This document shows positions 1 to 12,556 of a stretch of DNA of 64,000 nt, piece after piece (within the stretch, counting starts at the first letter, position 1; each line of letters opens with the position of its first letter). Below the pieces are notes generated by a model that made no database searches, was not told where the DNA came from, and saw only the letters and a program-made list of their open reading frames with translations. The stretch is from contig JACDQD010000003.1 of the NCBI GenBank assembly GCA_019843655.1, positions 32,166,224-32,230,223 of the forward strand, given 5' to 3'. This DNA is from Lethocerus indicus (Eukaryota > Arthropoda > Insecta > Hemiptera > Belostomatidae). The translations under genes were made by a program, and so were the position numbers.

Positions 1-960
1 GGCGGCACGGCGGGTAGGAGGGCGGAGGGAGGATGTGAGTTGTCGACGGGCAAGCGGTGGTCCGGGGGAAGGTTCGGGGCGGCACGGCGGGTAGGAGGGC
101 GGAGGGAGGATGTGAGTTGTCGACGGGCAAGCGGTGGTCCGGGGGAAGGTTCGGGGCGGCACGGCGGGTAGGAGGGCGGAGGGAGGATGTGAGTTGTCGA
201 CGGGCAAGCGGTGGTCCGGGGGAAGGTTCGGGGCGGCACGGCGGGTAGGAGGGCGGAGGGAGGATGTGAGTTGTCGACGGGCAAGCGGTGGTCCGGGGAA
301 GGTTCGGGGCGGCACGGCGGGTAGGAGGGCGGAGGGAGGATGTGAGTTGTCGACGGGCAAGCGGTGGTCCGGGGGAAGGTTCGGGGCGGCACGGCGGGTA
401 GGAGGGCGGAGGGAGGATGTGAGTTGTCGACGGGCAAGCGGTGGTCCGGGGGAAGGTTCGGGGCGGCACGGCGGGTAGGAGGGCGGAGGGAGGATGTGAG
501 TTGTCGACGGGCAAGCGGTGGTCCGGGGGAGGGTTCGGGGCGGCACGGCGGGTAGGAGGGCGGAGGGAGGATGTGAGTTGTCGACGGGCAAGCGGTGGTC
601 CGGGGGAAGGTTCGGGGCGGCACGGCGGGTAGGAGGCGGAGGGAGGATGTGAGTTGTCGACGGGCAAGCGGTGGTCCGGGGGAAGGTTCGGGGCGGCACG
701 GCGGGTAGGAGGGCGGAGGGAGGATGTGAGTTGTCGACGGGCGCGGTGGTCAGGGGAAGGTTCAGGGCGGCAGGTAGAGGCGGAGGGAGGATGAGTTGTC
801 GACGGGCAAGCGGTGGTCCGGGGGGTTTCAGGCGGCACGGGTAGGAGGCGGGTAGGAGGGCGGAGGGAGTGATGAGTTGTCGACAAGGGCAAGCAGGTCG
901 TGAGGGGAGGTTCGGGCGGCACGGCGGGTAGGAGGGCGGAGGAGGATGTGAGTTGTCGAC
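1..960. repeat. 77-bp GC-rich satellite, homogeneous block
   Basis: The start of a long tandem array. Unit starts recur every 77 bp (for example GGCGGCACGGCG at 1 and 78). Up to about 720 the copies differ by only an occasional base, such as one lost G near 297 and one A-to-G near 530. From about 740 to 960 indels become frequent. Each unit carries a SalI-type GTCGAC and a run of four G tracts (GGG-TAGGA-GGG-CGGA-GGG-AGG) that fits a G-quadruplex motif. Because 77 is not a multiple of three, the short open frames here are shadows. The high identity suggests recent amplification or conversion at this end. The array runs off the left edge of the window. Confidence 0.97.
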
Positions 961-3900
961 GGGCAAGCGGTGGTCAGGGAGGTTCAGGGCGGCACGGCGG
1001 GTAGGAGGCGGAGGGAGGATGTGAGTTGTCGACGGGCAAGGTGGCAGGCGTGAGGAGGTCAACGGCACGGCGGGTAGGAGGGCGGAGGGAGGATGTGAGC
1101 TGTCGACGGGCAAGCGGTGGTCGGGGAAGGTTCGGGGCGGCACGGCGGGTAGGAGAGGCGGAGGGAGGATGTGAGCTGTCGACGGGCAAGCGGTGGTCGG
1201 GGAAGGTTCGGGGCGGCACGGCGGGTAGGAGAGGAGCAGGTGAGGATGTTGTGTCGACGGGCAAGCGGTGGTCCAGGGGAGGTTCAGGGGCGGCACGGCG
1301 GGTAGGAGGCGGAGGGAGGATGTGAGCGGTCGACGGGCTGGTCAGGGGAAGGTTCAGGGCGGCACGGCGAGGGGAGGAGCGGAGGGAGGATGAGCTTGTC
1401 GACGGGCAAGCGGTGGTCCGGGGAAGGTTCAGCAGCAGGTGGAGGAACCGGAGGAGGTGTCGACGCAGGCAAGCGGGGGTCGTGAGGGAGAGTTCAGGGC
1501 AGCTGCGGGTAGGAGGAACCAGGAGGATGAGGTTGTCGACAGGGCAGCAGGGTTCAGGGCAGGTTGATTGTCGAGCAAGCGCGTCAGGCGAGCTCGGCAG
1601 GAGCGGGGAGGATGTGTTGTCGACGGGCAACGGTGGTCAGGGGAAGGTTCAGGGCGGCAGCGGCGGGTAGAGAGCCGAGGGGGAGGATGTGAGTTGTCGA
1701 CGGGCAAGCGGTGGTCAGAGGGGAGGAGGTTCAGGCGGCAGCACGGCGGCAGGTAGGAGAACGGAGGGAGGATGAGTTGTCGACGGGCAAGCGGTGGTCG
1801 TGGGGAGGTTCAGGGCGGCTCATCGGCAGGTAGGGAGTAAGCCGGAGGGAGGAGGATGTGAGTTGTCGACGGGCAAAGCGGCGGGGGTCGTGAGGGAAGG
1901 TTCAGGTTCAGGGCGGCACGGCGGGTAGGTAGGAGAACAGGAGGAGGATGTGAGTTGTCGACGGGCAAGCGGTGGTCGTGAGGGGAAGGTTCAGGGCAGC
2001 ACGGCGGGTAGGAGGCCGAGGAGGATGTGAGGTTGTCGACGGGCAAGCGGGGTCGAGGGCAGAGGTTCAGGGCGGCAGGTAGGAGGCAGGAGGATGTGAG
2101 TTGTCGACGGGCAAGCGGTGGTCCAGAAGGTTCGGGCAGCACGGCGGAGGAGGCCGGGGAGGATGTGAGTTGTCGACGGGCAAGCGGTGGTCGAGGAGGT
2201 TCAGGGCGGCACGGCGGGTAGGAGGGCGGAACCGGGGAGGATGTGAGTTGTCGACGGGCAAGCGGTGGTCGAGGGTTCGGGCGGCAGGGGGTGGAGGCCG
2301 AGGAGGATTGAGTTGTCAGGGCAAGCGGTGGTCAGGAAGGTTCGGCAGCACGGCGGGTAGGAGGCGGAGGAGGATGTGAGTTGTCGACGGGCTAGCGGTG
2401 GTCGTGAGGAAAGGAGGTTCAGGGCGGCACGGCGGGTAGGAGAGCCGGGGGAGGATGTGAGTTGTCGACGGGCAAGCGGTCAGTCGAGGTTCAGGGCAAG
2501 GTTCGGGTAGTCGGAGGAGGGCGGCGTAGGAGGCGGGGAGGATGTGAGGTGTCGACGGGCAAGCGGTGGTCGTGAGGGAGGTTCAGGGCGGCACGGCGGG
2601 TGGGAGGAGGCGGCCGGGAGGATGTGAGTTGTCGACAGGCGGCGGTGGTCGACAGAAGGAGGCGGCAAGTCGAGCAGGGAGAGGCCGAGGGGAAGGGAGA
2701 AGTTGTCGACGGGCAAGAAAGCGGTGGTCAGGGAGGTTCAGGGCGGCACGGCACGGAGTAGAACCGGGAGGAGTTGTGGTTGTCGACAGTAAAGCGGTAG
2801 CGGAAGGTCGAAGGAGGTTCAGGGCACGGCAGGCAGGTGAGGAAAGGAGAGGGATGTGAAGTTGTCGACGGCTGAGGGGTCAGGGGAGGGAGGTTCAGGG
2901 CACGGCGGGTAGGAACCGGGGAGGATGTGAGGTTGTCGACAGGCGCGGTGGTCGGAGGAAGGTTCAGGGCAGGCACGGCGGGTAGGAGGGGGAGGTTCAG
3001 GAGTTGTCGACGGCTGGGGTCGTGAGGTTCAGGAGCGGCACGGCGGGTAGGAGGATGGCCGAGGAGGATGTCGACGGGGTGAGGTGTCGACGGGCTAGGG
3101 GTCAAGGAGGTTCAGGGCGGCAGGAGTTGAGGTCGACGGGCTCAGGGAGGTTCAGCGGCACGGCGAAAGGTAGGAGGCGGCGGGGGGAGGATGTGGAGTT
3201 GTCGACAGGCAAGCGGTGGTCAGGGGAGAGGTTCAGGGCAACGGCAGGCGGGTAGGGGGGGAGGATGTGAGTTATCGACGGGCTGGCGGTGGGTCGAGGT
3301 TCGGGCGGCACGATGCGGGTAGGAGGCAGGGGAGGATGGAGTTGTCGACGACTGCGGTGGTCGTGAGGAAGGTTCAGGGCAGGCGGGTATCAGGGAGGAT
3401 GTGAGGTTGTCGGCACGGCAGGTAGGGCAGCACAGGTAGGAGGGGAGGGAGGGCTGCATGTGATGTCGACGACAAAAGCGTGGTCCAGGGGGCGGCAGGC
3501 AGGGCGGAGGATGTGAGTTGTCGTGGCGGGGTCGTGGTAGGACGGCGGGTAGGAAGGGAGGATTGACGGGCTTCGTGATGAAGGCAAGCGGGTGGTCAGG
3601 GGCGGGGGTCGTGAAGGTTCAGGCGGCGGCGGGTAGTTGAGTTGTCGACAGGCTGCAGGTCGTGAGAGGAGGCCGAAGGGGGATGTGAGTTGTCGACAGG
3701 GCGTGGTCGAAGGTTCAGGGCGGCACGGCGGTGAGGAAAGGACGGATGGTCAGGGGAGTCGTGAGGGAGGTTCAGGGCACGGCGGGTAGGAGGAAGGGTC
3801 GACGGGCCGAGGGAGGATGTGGGAGTTCAGGGCGGCACGGCAGGTAGCGCCAGGGGAGGATGGGCAGAAGAAGAAGCGGTGGTCAGGGGAGGTTCAGGGG

Positions 3901-6900
3901 CGGCGGAGGGCCGAAGGGAGGATGTGAGTTGTCGACGGGCAAAGCGGTGGTCAGAAGTTCAGGCAACAGGCAGGTGAAAAGGAGGATGATGTGATTGTCG
4001 ACAGACGAGCAAGCAGTGAGTCGAGAAATCGGGCAGCAGGCAGGTGAGGCCGGAGGATGGTGGGAGAGCCGAAAGGATGTGAGTTGTCGACGGGCAGAAG
4101 CGGGTCAGGGAAGAGTTCAGGGGCAGCACGGCAGGTGGGAGGCCGAAGGGAGGATGTGAGTTGTCGACACGGAAGCGGTGGTCAGGGAAGGTTCAGGGCG
4201 GCACGGCGGTGGAAGGGGAGGATGAGGTTGTCGACACGGAAGCGGTGGTCAGGGAAGGTTCAGGGCGGCACGGCGGTGGAAGGGGAGGATGAGGTTGTCG
4301 ACGGGCAAGCGGTGGTCAGAGAAGGTTCAGGGCAGCGGCGGTGCGGAGGCCGAGGGAGGATGTGAAGTTGACGGGCAAGCGGTGGTCAGAGAAGTTCAGG
4401 GCAGCACGGCGGGTGAAGCCGAGGAGGAGGTTGTCGACGGGCAAGCGGTGGTCAGGAAGGTTCAGGGCAACGGCGGTAGGAGGCCGAGGGAGGATGTGAG
4501 TTGTCGAACAAAGCGGTGGTCAGGAAGGTTCAGGGCAGCACGGCGGGTGGGAGAACCGAGGAGGATGAGTTGTCGACGGGCAAGCGGTGGTCAGAAAGTT
4601 CAGGGCGGCACGGCAGGTGGGAAGCGAGAGGGAGGATGTGAGTTGTCGACGGGCAAGCGGTGGTCAGAAGTTCAGAGGGCACGGCGGGTAGGAGGCGGGG
4701 AGGATGTGAGTTGTCGACGGGCAAGCGGTGGTCAGAAGGTTCAGGGCGGCGGCAGGTAGGCCGGGGAGGATGTGAGTTGTCGACGGGCAAAGCGGTGGTC
4801 AGGGAGGTTCAGGGCAGCACGGCAGGTGGGAGAAGCGAGGAGGATGTGAGTTGTCGACGACGCGGTGGTCAGGGGAGGTTCAGGGCGGCGGCGGGGAGGG
4901 CAGCGAGGAGGATGTGAAGTTGTCGACGGGCAAGCGGTGGTCGAAAGGTTCAGGGCAGCACGGTAAAGGCCAAGGAAGGATGTGAGTTGTCGACGGGCAA
5001 GCGGTGGTCAGGAAGGTTCAGGCAGCACGGGGGAAGTAAAGAAGCCGAGAGGATGTGAGTTGTCGACAGGCAAGCGGTGGTCAGGGAAAGTTCAGGGCAG
5101 CACAGCGGGTAAGGCCAGGGAGGATGAGTTGTCGACAGGCAAGCGGTGGTCAGGGAAAGGTTCAGGGCAGCACGGCAGGTAGGAGGCCGGGGAGGATGTG
5201 GTTGTCGACGGGCAAAGCGGTGGTCAGGGAAAGGTTCAGGGCAGCACGGCAGGTAGGAGGCGGAGGGAGGATGTGAGTTGTCGACGGGCAAAGCGGTGGT
5301 CAGAGAAGTTCAGGGCGGCACGGCAGGTAGGAGGCCGAGGGAGGATGTGAGTTGTCGACGGGCAAGCGGTGGTCGAGGAAAGTTCAGGGCAGCAGCAGGT
5401 GGAGAACGGAGGGAGGATGTGAGTTGTCGACGGGCAAGCGGTGGTCGAGGAAGGTTCAGGGCAGCAGCAGGCAAAACCAAGGGAGGATGTGAGTTGTCGA
5501 CGGGCAAGCGGTGGTCAGAAGGTTCAGGGCAACGGCAGGTAAGAGCGAGGGAGGATGTCGACGACGGGCAAGCGGTGGTCAGAAGGTTCAGGGCAGCACG
5601 GCAGGTAAGGCCGAGGAGGATGTGAGTTGTCGACGGGCAAGCGGTGGTCAGGAAGGTTCAGGGCAGCACGGCAGGTAGGAGGAGCGAGGAGGATGTGAGG
5701 TTGTCGACGGGCAAGCGGTGGTCAGGGGAGGTTCAGGGCGGCACGGCAGGTAGGAGGCCGAGGGAGGATGGTTGTCGACGGGCAAGCGGTGGTCAGGAGG
5801 TTCAGGGCGGCACGGCAGGTGGGGAAACCGAGGGATGGAGACGGAGCAAGCGGTCAGGGGTGGGGAAGCGGCGGAAGGAGGCGAGGAGGATGAAGTTGTC
5901 GACGGGCAAGCGGTGGTCGAGAGGTTCAGGGCAGCACAGAGGAGGAGGCCGAGGGAGGATGAGGTTGTCGACGGGCAAGCGGTGGTCAGAGGAAAGTTCA
6001 GGGCGAGCAGTGGAGGCCGAGGGAGGTATCGACGGGCAAGCGGTGGTCGGGGAAAGGTTCAGGGCGGCACGGCAGGTAAGGCCGGGGAGGATGTGAGTTG
6101 TCGACGGGCAAGCGGTGGTCGAGAGGAGTTTCAGGGGCAGCACGGCAGGTAGGAGGCCGAGGAGGATGTGAGTTGTCGACGGGCAAGCGGTGAGTCGAGG
6201 AGGTTCGGGGGCACGGCAGGTGGAGGAGGCCGGGGAGGATGTGAGTTGTCGACGGGCAAGCGGTGGTCAGGGGAAGGTTCAGGGCAGCGGCAGGTAGGAG
6301 AGCAGGAGGAGGATGTGAGTTGTCGACGGGCAAGCGGTGGTCAGGAGGTTCAGGGCAGCACGGCAGGTAGAGCCGAAAGGGATGAGGTTGTCGACGAACG
6401 GCAGTGGTCAGGGAAGGTTCAGGGCAGCACGGCGAGGTAGGAGGCAGGAGGATGTGAGTTGTCGACGGGCAAAGCGGTGGTCAGAAGGTTCAGGGGCAAC
6501 GGCGGGTAGGAGGCCGAGGAGGATGTGAAGTTGTCGACGGGCAAGCGGTGGTCAGGGGAAGGTTCAGGGCGGCACGGCAGGTGGAGCAGGAGGGAGGATG
6601 TGAGTTGTCGACGGGCAAGCGGTGGTCAGGGAAAGGTTCAGGGCGGCGGGTGAGAGCCGAGGAGGATGTGAGTTGTCGACGGGCAAGCGGTGGTCAGAGG
6701 AAGGTTCAGGGCAGCACGGCGGGTAGGAGAACAGGAGGAGGATGTGGGTTGTCGACGGGCAAGCGGTGAGTCAGGGGTTCAGGGCAGCACGGCGGAGTGG
6801 GAAAGGGAGGATGTGAGTTGTCGACGGGCAAGCGGTGGTCAGAGGAAGGTTCAGGGCAGCAGCGGAAGACGGATAAGGTTAATCGACAGGCAAGCGGTGG

Positions 6901-8350
6901 TCGAGAAGGTTCAGGGCAGCACGGCAGGTGCGGAGGCCGAGGATGAAGTTGTCGACAGGCAAGCGGTGGTCAGGGAAGGTTCAGGCAGCACGGCAGGTGG
7001 AGGCCAAGGGAGGATGTGAGTTGTCGACGAACGGCGGTGGTCAGGAAAGGTTCAGGGCAGCACGGCAGGTAGGAGGCCGAGGGGATGTAAGGTTGTCGAC
7101 GGGCAAGCGGTCAGAGGTTCAGGGCAGCGGCAGGTGAGGACGAGGAGGATGTGAAGTTGTCGACGGGCAAGCGGTGGTCAGGGAAGGTTCAGGGCGGCAC
7201 GGCAGGTAGGAGGCCGAGGGGATGTGAGTTGTCGACAGGCAAGCGGTGGTCAGGGGAGGTTCAGGGGCAGCACGGGAGAGGCCGAGGAGGATGAGTTGTC
7301 GACAGGCAAGCGGTGGTCAGGGGAGGTTCAGGGGCAGCACGGGAGAGGCCGAGGAGGATGAGTTGTCGACGGGCAAGCGAGGTCAGGAAAGGTTCAGGGC
7401 GGCACGGCAGGTGGAAAGCCGAGGAGGATGGTTGTCGACGGGCAAGCGGTGGTCAGATCGGGAAGGTTCAGGAGGCCGGCGGAAGGCCGAGGATGTGAGT
7501 TGTCGACAGGCAAGCGGTGGTCAGGGGAAGGTTCAGGGCAGCACGGCAGGTGGAGAGGGCGAGGGAGGATGTGAGTTGTCGACGGGCAAGCGGTGGTCAG
7601 AGGAAGGTTCAGGGGCGGCACGGCGGTGGGAGCGAGGGAGGATGTGAGTTGTCGACGGGCAAGCGGTGGTCAGGGAAGGTTCAGGGCGGCACGGCGGGTA
7701 GGGCGAGGGAGGATGTGAGTTGTCGACGGGCAAGCGGTGGTCAGGGAAGGTTCAGGGCGGCACGGCAGGTGGGAGGCCCGAGGGAGGATGTGAGTTGTCG
7801 ACGGGCAAGCGGTGGTCAGGGAAGGTTCAGGGCGGCACGGCGGGTGGAGAGCCGAGGGAGGATGTGAGTGTCGACGGGCAAGCGGTGGTCAGGGGAGGTT
7901 CGGGGCGGCACGGCGGGTAGAGGCGAGGGAGGATGTGAGTTGTCGACGAACGAAGCGGTGGTCAGGGAGTTCAGGGCAGCACGGCGGAGTAAGGCGAAGG
8001 AGGATGATGGTCGACGGGCAAGCGGTGGTCAGAAGGTTCAGGGCAACGGCAGGTGGGAGAGAGGATGTGAGTTGTCGACAGACAAGCGGTCAGGGGAAGG
8101 TTCAGGGCAACGGCAGGTGGAGGCCGAAAGGATATGTCGACGGGCAAGCGGTGGTCAGAGGAGGTTCGGGCAACGGCAGGTGGGAGGCCGAGGAGGATGT
8201 GAGTTGTCGACGGGCAAAGCGGTGGTCAGAGAATTCAGGGCGGCACGGCGGGTAGGACAGGAGGGAGGATGTGAGGTTGTCGACGGGCAAGCGGTGAAGT
8301 CAGGGTTCGAGGCAGCAGATGGGAGAACGAGGGAGGATGTGGTTGTCGAA
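961..8350. repeat. 77-bp satellite, diverged block with CAGGG variants
   Basis: The same satellite continues with a different consensus. The segment after the conserved GTCGACGGGCAAGCGGTGGT is now mostly CAGGGAAGGTTCAGGGC, followed by AGCACGGCAGGTAGGAGGCCGAGGAGGATG, in place of CCGGGGGAAGGTTCGGGGC. Unit length varies from about 65 to 80 bp through many one- to few-base indels, mainly in G runs. Some of these may be uncorrected long-read errors. Two adjacent pairs of unusual units are near-identical copies of each other (GTCGAC at 4163 and 4230; duplicate units near 7246 and 7313). This is what local unequal exchange produces. Confidence 0.95.
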
Positions 8351-8450
8351 NNNNNNNNNNNNNNNNNNNNNNNNNNNNNNNNNNNNNNNNNNNNNNNNNN
8401 NNNNNNNNNNNNNNNNNNNNNNNNNNNNNNNNNNNNNNNNNNNNNNNNNN
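8351..8450. other. Assembly gap of 100 N
   Basis: Exactly 100 N bases lie inside the satellite. This is a conventional placeholder for a gap of unknown size, so the true array length and the junction of the two variant blocks are not known. Open frames drawn across it have no meaning. Confidence 0.99.
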
Positions 8451-11400
8451 TTCCGGGGAAGGTCCGGCGGGCACGGCGGCAGGAGGCGGAGGGAGGGATG
8501 AGCTGTCGACGCGCCGCGGTGGTCCGGGGAAGGTCTGGGGCGGCCTGGCGGCAGGAGGCGGAGGGAGCGGACGGGGAGCTGGCCGACGGGCAAGCGGTGG
8601 TCCGGGGAGGGTCTGGGGCGGCACGGCGGGTAGGAGGGCCGAAGGAGGATGGAGTTGTCGACGGGCAAGCGGGTGTCCGGGGAAGGTCTGGGCGGCACGG
8701 CGGGTAGGAGGGCGAGGAGGATGGAGTTGTCGACGGGCAAGCGGTGGTCCGGGGCGTCTGGGGCGGCAGGGGTAGGAGGGCGGAGGGAGGATGGAGTTGT
8801 CGACGGGCAAGCGGTGGTCCGGGGGGTCTGGGGCGGCACGGCGGGCAGGGAGGGCGGAGGGAGGGATGAGAGCCGTCGACGGGCAAGCGGTGGTCCGGGG
8901 AAGGTCTGGGCGGCAACGGCGGGCAGGAGGGCGGAGGGAGGATGAGCTGTCGACGGCCCGGCGGTCCGGGGAAGGTCTGGCGGCACGGCGGGCAGGAGGG
9001 CGGGGAGGATGGATTAACGACGGCGGCGGTCTGGGGAAGGTCTGGGCGGCACGCGGCAGGAGGGCGGAGGGAGGATGGAGTTGTCGACGGGCAAGCGGTA
9101 TCTGGGGAAGGTCTGCGGCACGGCGGCAGGAGGGCGGAGGAGGATGGCTGTCGACGCGCGCGAAACCGGGGAAGGTCTGGGGCGGCACGGCGGGTAGGAG
9201 GGCGGAGGAGGATGAGCTGTCGACGGGCAAGCGGTGGTCCGGGGAAGGTCTGGGGCGGCACGGCGGGTAGGAGGGCGGAGGGAGGATGTGTTTGTCGATG
9301 CGGGCGGTGGTCCGGGGAAGGTCTGGGCGGCACGGCGGGTAGGAGGGCGGGAGGAGGATGGAGCTGTCGACGGGCAAGCGGTGGTCCGGGGAAGGTCGGG
9401 GCGGCACGGCGGCAGGAGGGCGGAGGAGGATGGAGCGTCGACGGCAAGCCGGTGGTCCGGGGAAGGTCCTGGGGCAACGGCGGGCAGGAGGGCGGAGGGA
9501 GGATGTGAGCTGTCGACGGGCAAGCGGTCTGGGGGTCCGGGGGCGGCACGGCGGCAGGAGGGCGGAGGGAGGATGGAGCTGTCGACGGGCGCGGTGGTCC
9601 GGGGGAAGGTCTGGGCGGCACGGCGGGCAGGAGGGCCGAGGAGGATGGAGCTGTCGACGCGCGGTGGTCCGGGGAAGGTCGGGGCGGCACGGCGGGCAGG
9701 AGGGCGGAGGGAGGATGGAGCCAACGACGGGCGCCGGTGGTCTCGAAGCGGCCGGCGGGCAGGAGGGAGGAGGATGAGCTGTCGACGGGCGCGGTGGTCG
9801 GGGAAGGTTCGGGCGGCACGCGGGCAGGAGGGCGGAGGAGGATGAGCTGTCGACGGGGCGCGGTGGTCCGGGGGTGTCCAAGGCACGGCGGTAGGAGGCG
9901 GAGGGAGGATGAGCGTCGATCACGCGGGGTCCGTGGGAATCCGGGGCGGCACGGCGGGCAGGAGGGCGGAGGAGGAATGAGCTGTCGACGGGCGCGGTGG
10001 TCCGGGGAAGGTTCGGGGCGGCTCGGCGGGTAGGAGGGCGAGGAGGAGGATGGAGCTGCTGGTCGACGGGCGTTGTGGTCCGGGGAAGGTCTGGGGCGGC
10101 ACTGACGGCGGCAGGAGGCGGCGGAGGATGGAGCTTGTCGGGGAAGCGATCCGTGGAAGGAATGGCAATCGCAGGAGGGCGCTGGTCGAGGGAGGATGCC
10201 GGCGGCGGGTGGCGGGTAGGAGGGCCGGAGGAGGATGGAGCTGGTCTGACGGGCAAGCATGGTCTGGGGGGAAGTCCTGTCCGGCGGCAACGGCGGCAGG
10301 AGGCGGAGGAGGAGGACTGAGTTGTCTGACCAAGCGGTGGTCCGGGGAAGGTAAACCAGCGCGGTGAGGGCTGTGGGAGGACTGTCGGCGACGGGCGCCG
10401 GTGGGTCGGGGAAGGTCGGAGCAGGCAACGGCGGGTAGGAGGGCGAGCGGCGGAGGATGAGGAGTCGACGCAAGCGGTGGTCCGGGGGAAGGTCAGGGGC
10501 GGCTCTGGCGGGTAGGAGGAGCGGAGGGAGGATGTGAGTGTCGACGGCCGTGGGTCCGGGGAAGGTTCCGCGGGGCGGCACGGCGGTAGGGCAGGGCAGG
10601 AGGGAGGATGTGAAGTGGGTCGACCTGCGACGGGCAAGCGGTGCCGGGGAAGGTCTGGGGCGGCACGGCGGGCAGGGAGCGGAGAAATGTGAGCTTGCGA
10701 CGGGCAAGCGGTGGTCCGGGGGTCTGGGCGGCTCGGCGGGCAAGGTTCGGGGCGGCACGGCGGTAGGAGGGCGGAGGGAGGATGAGCTGTCGAAAGCGGT
10801 GGTCCGGGGGAAGCTGGCGGCTCGGCACGGCGGGTAGGAGGGCGGGGGAGGATGAGAGTTGTCTGACGGAGCGGCCGGAAGGGGGCGGCTCCGCGGGTAG
10901 GAGGGCGGAGGAGGATGTGAGTTGTCGACGGGCAAGCGGGTGGTCCGGGGAAGGTTCTCGGGGCGGTCTGATCGCAGGAGGGCGGAGATAGGAATGGAGA
11001 GTCGACGCAAGCGGTGGTCCGGGGAAGGTCTGGGGCGGCACGGCGGGTAGGGAGGCGGAGCGAGGAGGAATATGAGTTGTCGACGGCTGGTCGACGGGCA
11101 AGTGGTCCAAGGTCAAGGAAGGTCTGGGGCGGCGGCGGGGTAGGAGGGCGGAGGGAGGACGGAGCTGTCGACGGGGCGCGGTGGTCCGGGGGAGAACGGG
11201 CGGCCGGGCGGTTCGGGCGGCACGGCGGCAGGGAGGGCGGGGAGGAGGATGGAGTTGTCGACGGCAAGCGGTGGTCGGGGAAGGTGGTAGGAGGGCGAGG
11301 GAGGATGATGAGCTTGTCGGGGCGGTTCGGGGAACGCGGCACGGCGGGTGGAGGGCGGAGGGAGGATGTGTCCGGGGGAGGTTCCCGGGGCGGCACGGCG

Positions 11401-12262
11401 GGCAGGTGGGTGGCGGAGGAGGATGGAGTTGTCGACGGGCAAGCGGTGGTCCGGGAAGAAGGTTCGGGCGGCTCGGCGGGTAGGAGGGCGGAGGGAGGAT
11501 GGAGTTGTCACGCGCGGTGGTCCGGGGGAAGGTTCGTTGGCTAGGAGGGCGGACGGGCAGGGCAGCGGTGGTCGAGGCCTGAGAGTGGTCCGGGGGAAGG
11601 TTCGTTGGCTAGGAGGGCGGACGGGCAGGGCAGCGGTGGTCGAGGCCTGAGAGTGGCTCGGCGGGTGGGGAGGTGGGCGGCACGGCGGGTAGGAGGGCGG
11701 AGGGAGGATGGAGGGACGGCCGGTGGTCCGGCGGGTCGGCGGGTAGGGAGGGCGTGAGGAGGACGCTGTTGTCGACGGGCAAGCGGTGGTCCGGGGACCC
11801 GCCGTCGGGGGTAGGGAGGGGTGGAGAGGAGGTTGAGTTGTCGACGGGAAGCGGCCGGGGGCTGGTTCGGGGAAGGTTCGGGGCGGCAACGGGGCGGGTA
11901 GGAGGGCTGGAGGGAGGACAGCTGACGGAAGCGGGGCGTGGCGGCAGGGCGGAGGGATGGAAGCCAGTCCGGGTGAAGGTCGGGGTGGCACGGCTGGGCT
12001 GGGAGGAGAGAAGTCGACGGGCCAAGGGTAAGGTTCGGGGCACGGCGGGTAGGAGGGCGGAGAGGTGAGTTGTCGACGGGCAAGCGCGGCGCGTCCGGGA
12101 AGGGGGATGCGGTTCGGGCACGGCGGGGTAGGAGGGCGGAGGGAGATTGATGAGTTGTCGCGCGCAAGCGGTGGTCGGGGCAGGGAAGCTGTTCGGGGCG
12201 GCTCCTGGCGGAGGAGGGCGGAGAGGAGGATGCGAGTTGTCGACGGGCAAGCGGTGGTCCAA
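8451..12262. repeat. 77-bp satellite, third variant block and array end
   Basis: To the right of the gap most units read CCGGGGAAGGTCTGGGGC and GGATGGAGCTGTCGACG, unlike the CAGGG/TTCAGGG type on the left. The units become ragged towards the right. A 68-bp segment is duplicated in tandem (TCCGGGGGAAGGTTCG at 11521 and 11589). The last recognisable unit, with GTCGACGGGCAAGCGGTGGTCC, stops abruptly near 12260 and AT-rich unique sequence follows. The complementary strand has almost no stop codons in any frame because the unit lacks TTA, CTA and TCA. This explains the apparent proline- and arginine-rich frames of up to about 1,050 codons. Confidence 0.95.
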
Positions 12263-12498
12263 TTGCAGTTTATTGAGACAGAGGGTTTGTGTGAAAGCTA
12301 CATCGTCTAGGCTCGAAATTGAAATATCCCCGACAAAGTTAGTTCAGTTTGGTCATTCGCTGAACACTCCGGGAGTTAAGAGTGGATCGGTTGGTGGAGG
12401 GGGGCGGGGCGGCTATCTCTTTTATTAGGAACATTCTCGGGAAATGAACTGTGTTTCATAACTCGGGCTCTGCTCCTCCTCACTATTCGACCTACACT

Positions 12499-12508
12499 CC
12501 CTCTCTTC

Positions 12509-12553
<45 letters not shown>
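12499..12553. repeat. (CT)n microsatellite
   Basis: A pyrimidine tract that becomes an uninterrupted CT run to about 12553. It makes a poly-Arg/Glu frame on the minus strand, which is not a gene. Confidence 0.95.

Positions 12554-12556
<3 letters not shown>

Noticed and set aside
57..8255. Many plus-strand repetitive frames starting MVRGKVRGG or MSCRRASGG.
   Set aside because: They are the 77-bp unit read in three frames in turn; no protein features.
8155..11396. Minus-strand frames of about 950 and 1,050 codons, rich in Pro, Arg and Ser.
   Set aside because: They run through the satellite and across the N gap. The 77-bp unit has no TTA, CTA or TCA, so the minus strand is open in all frames by composition.
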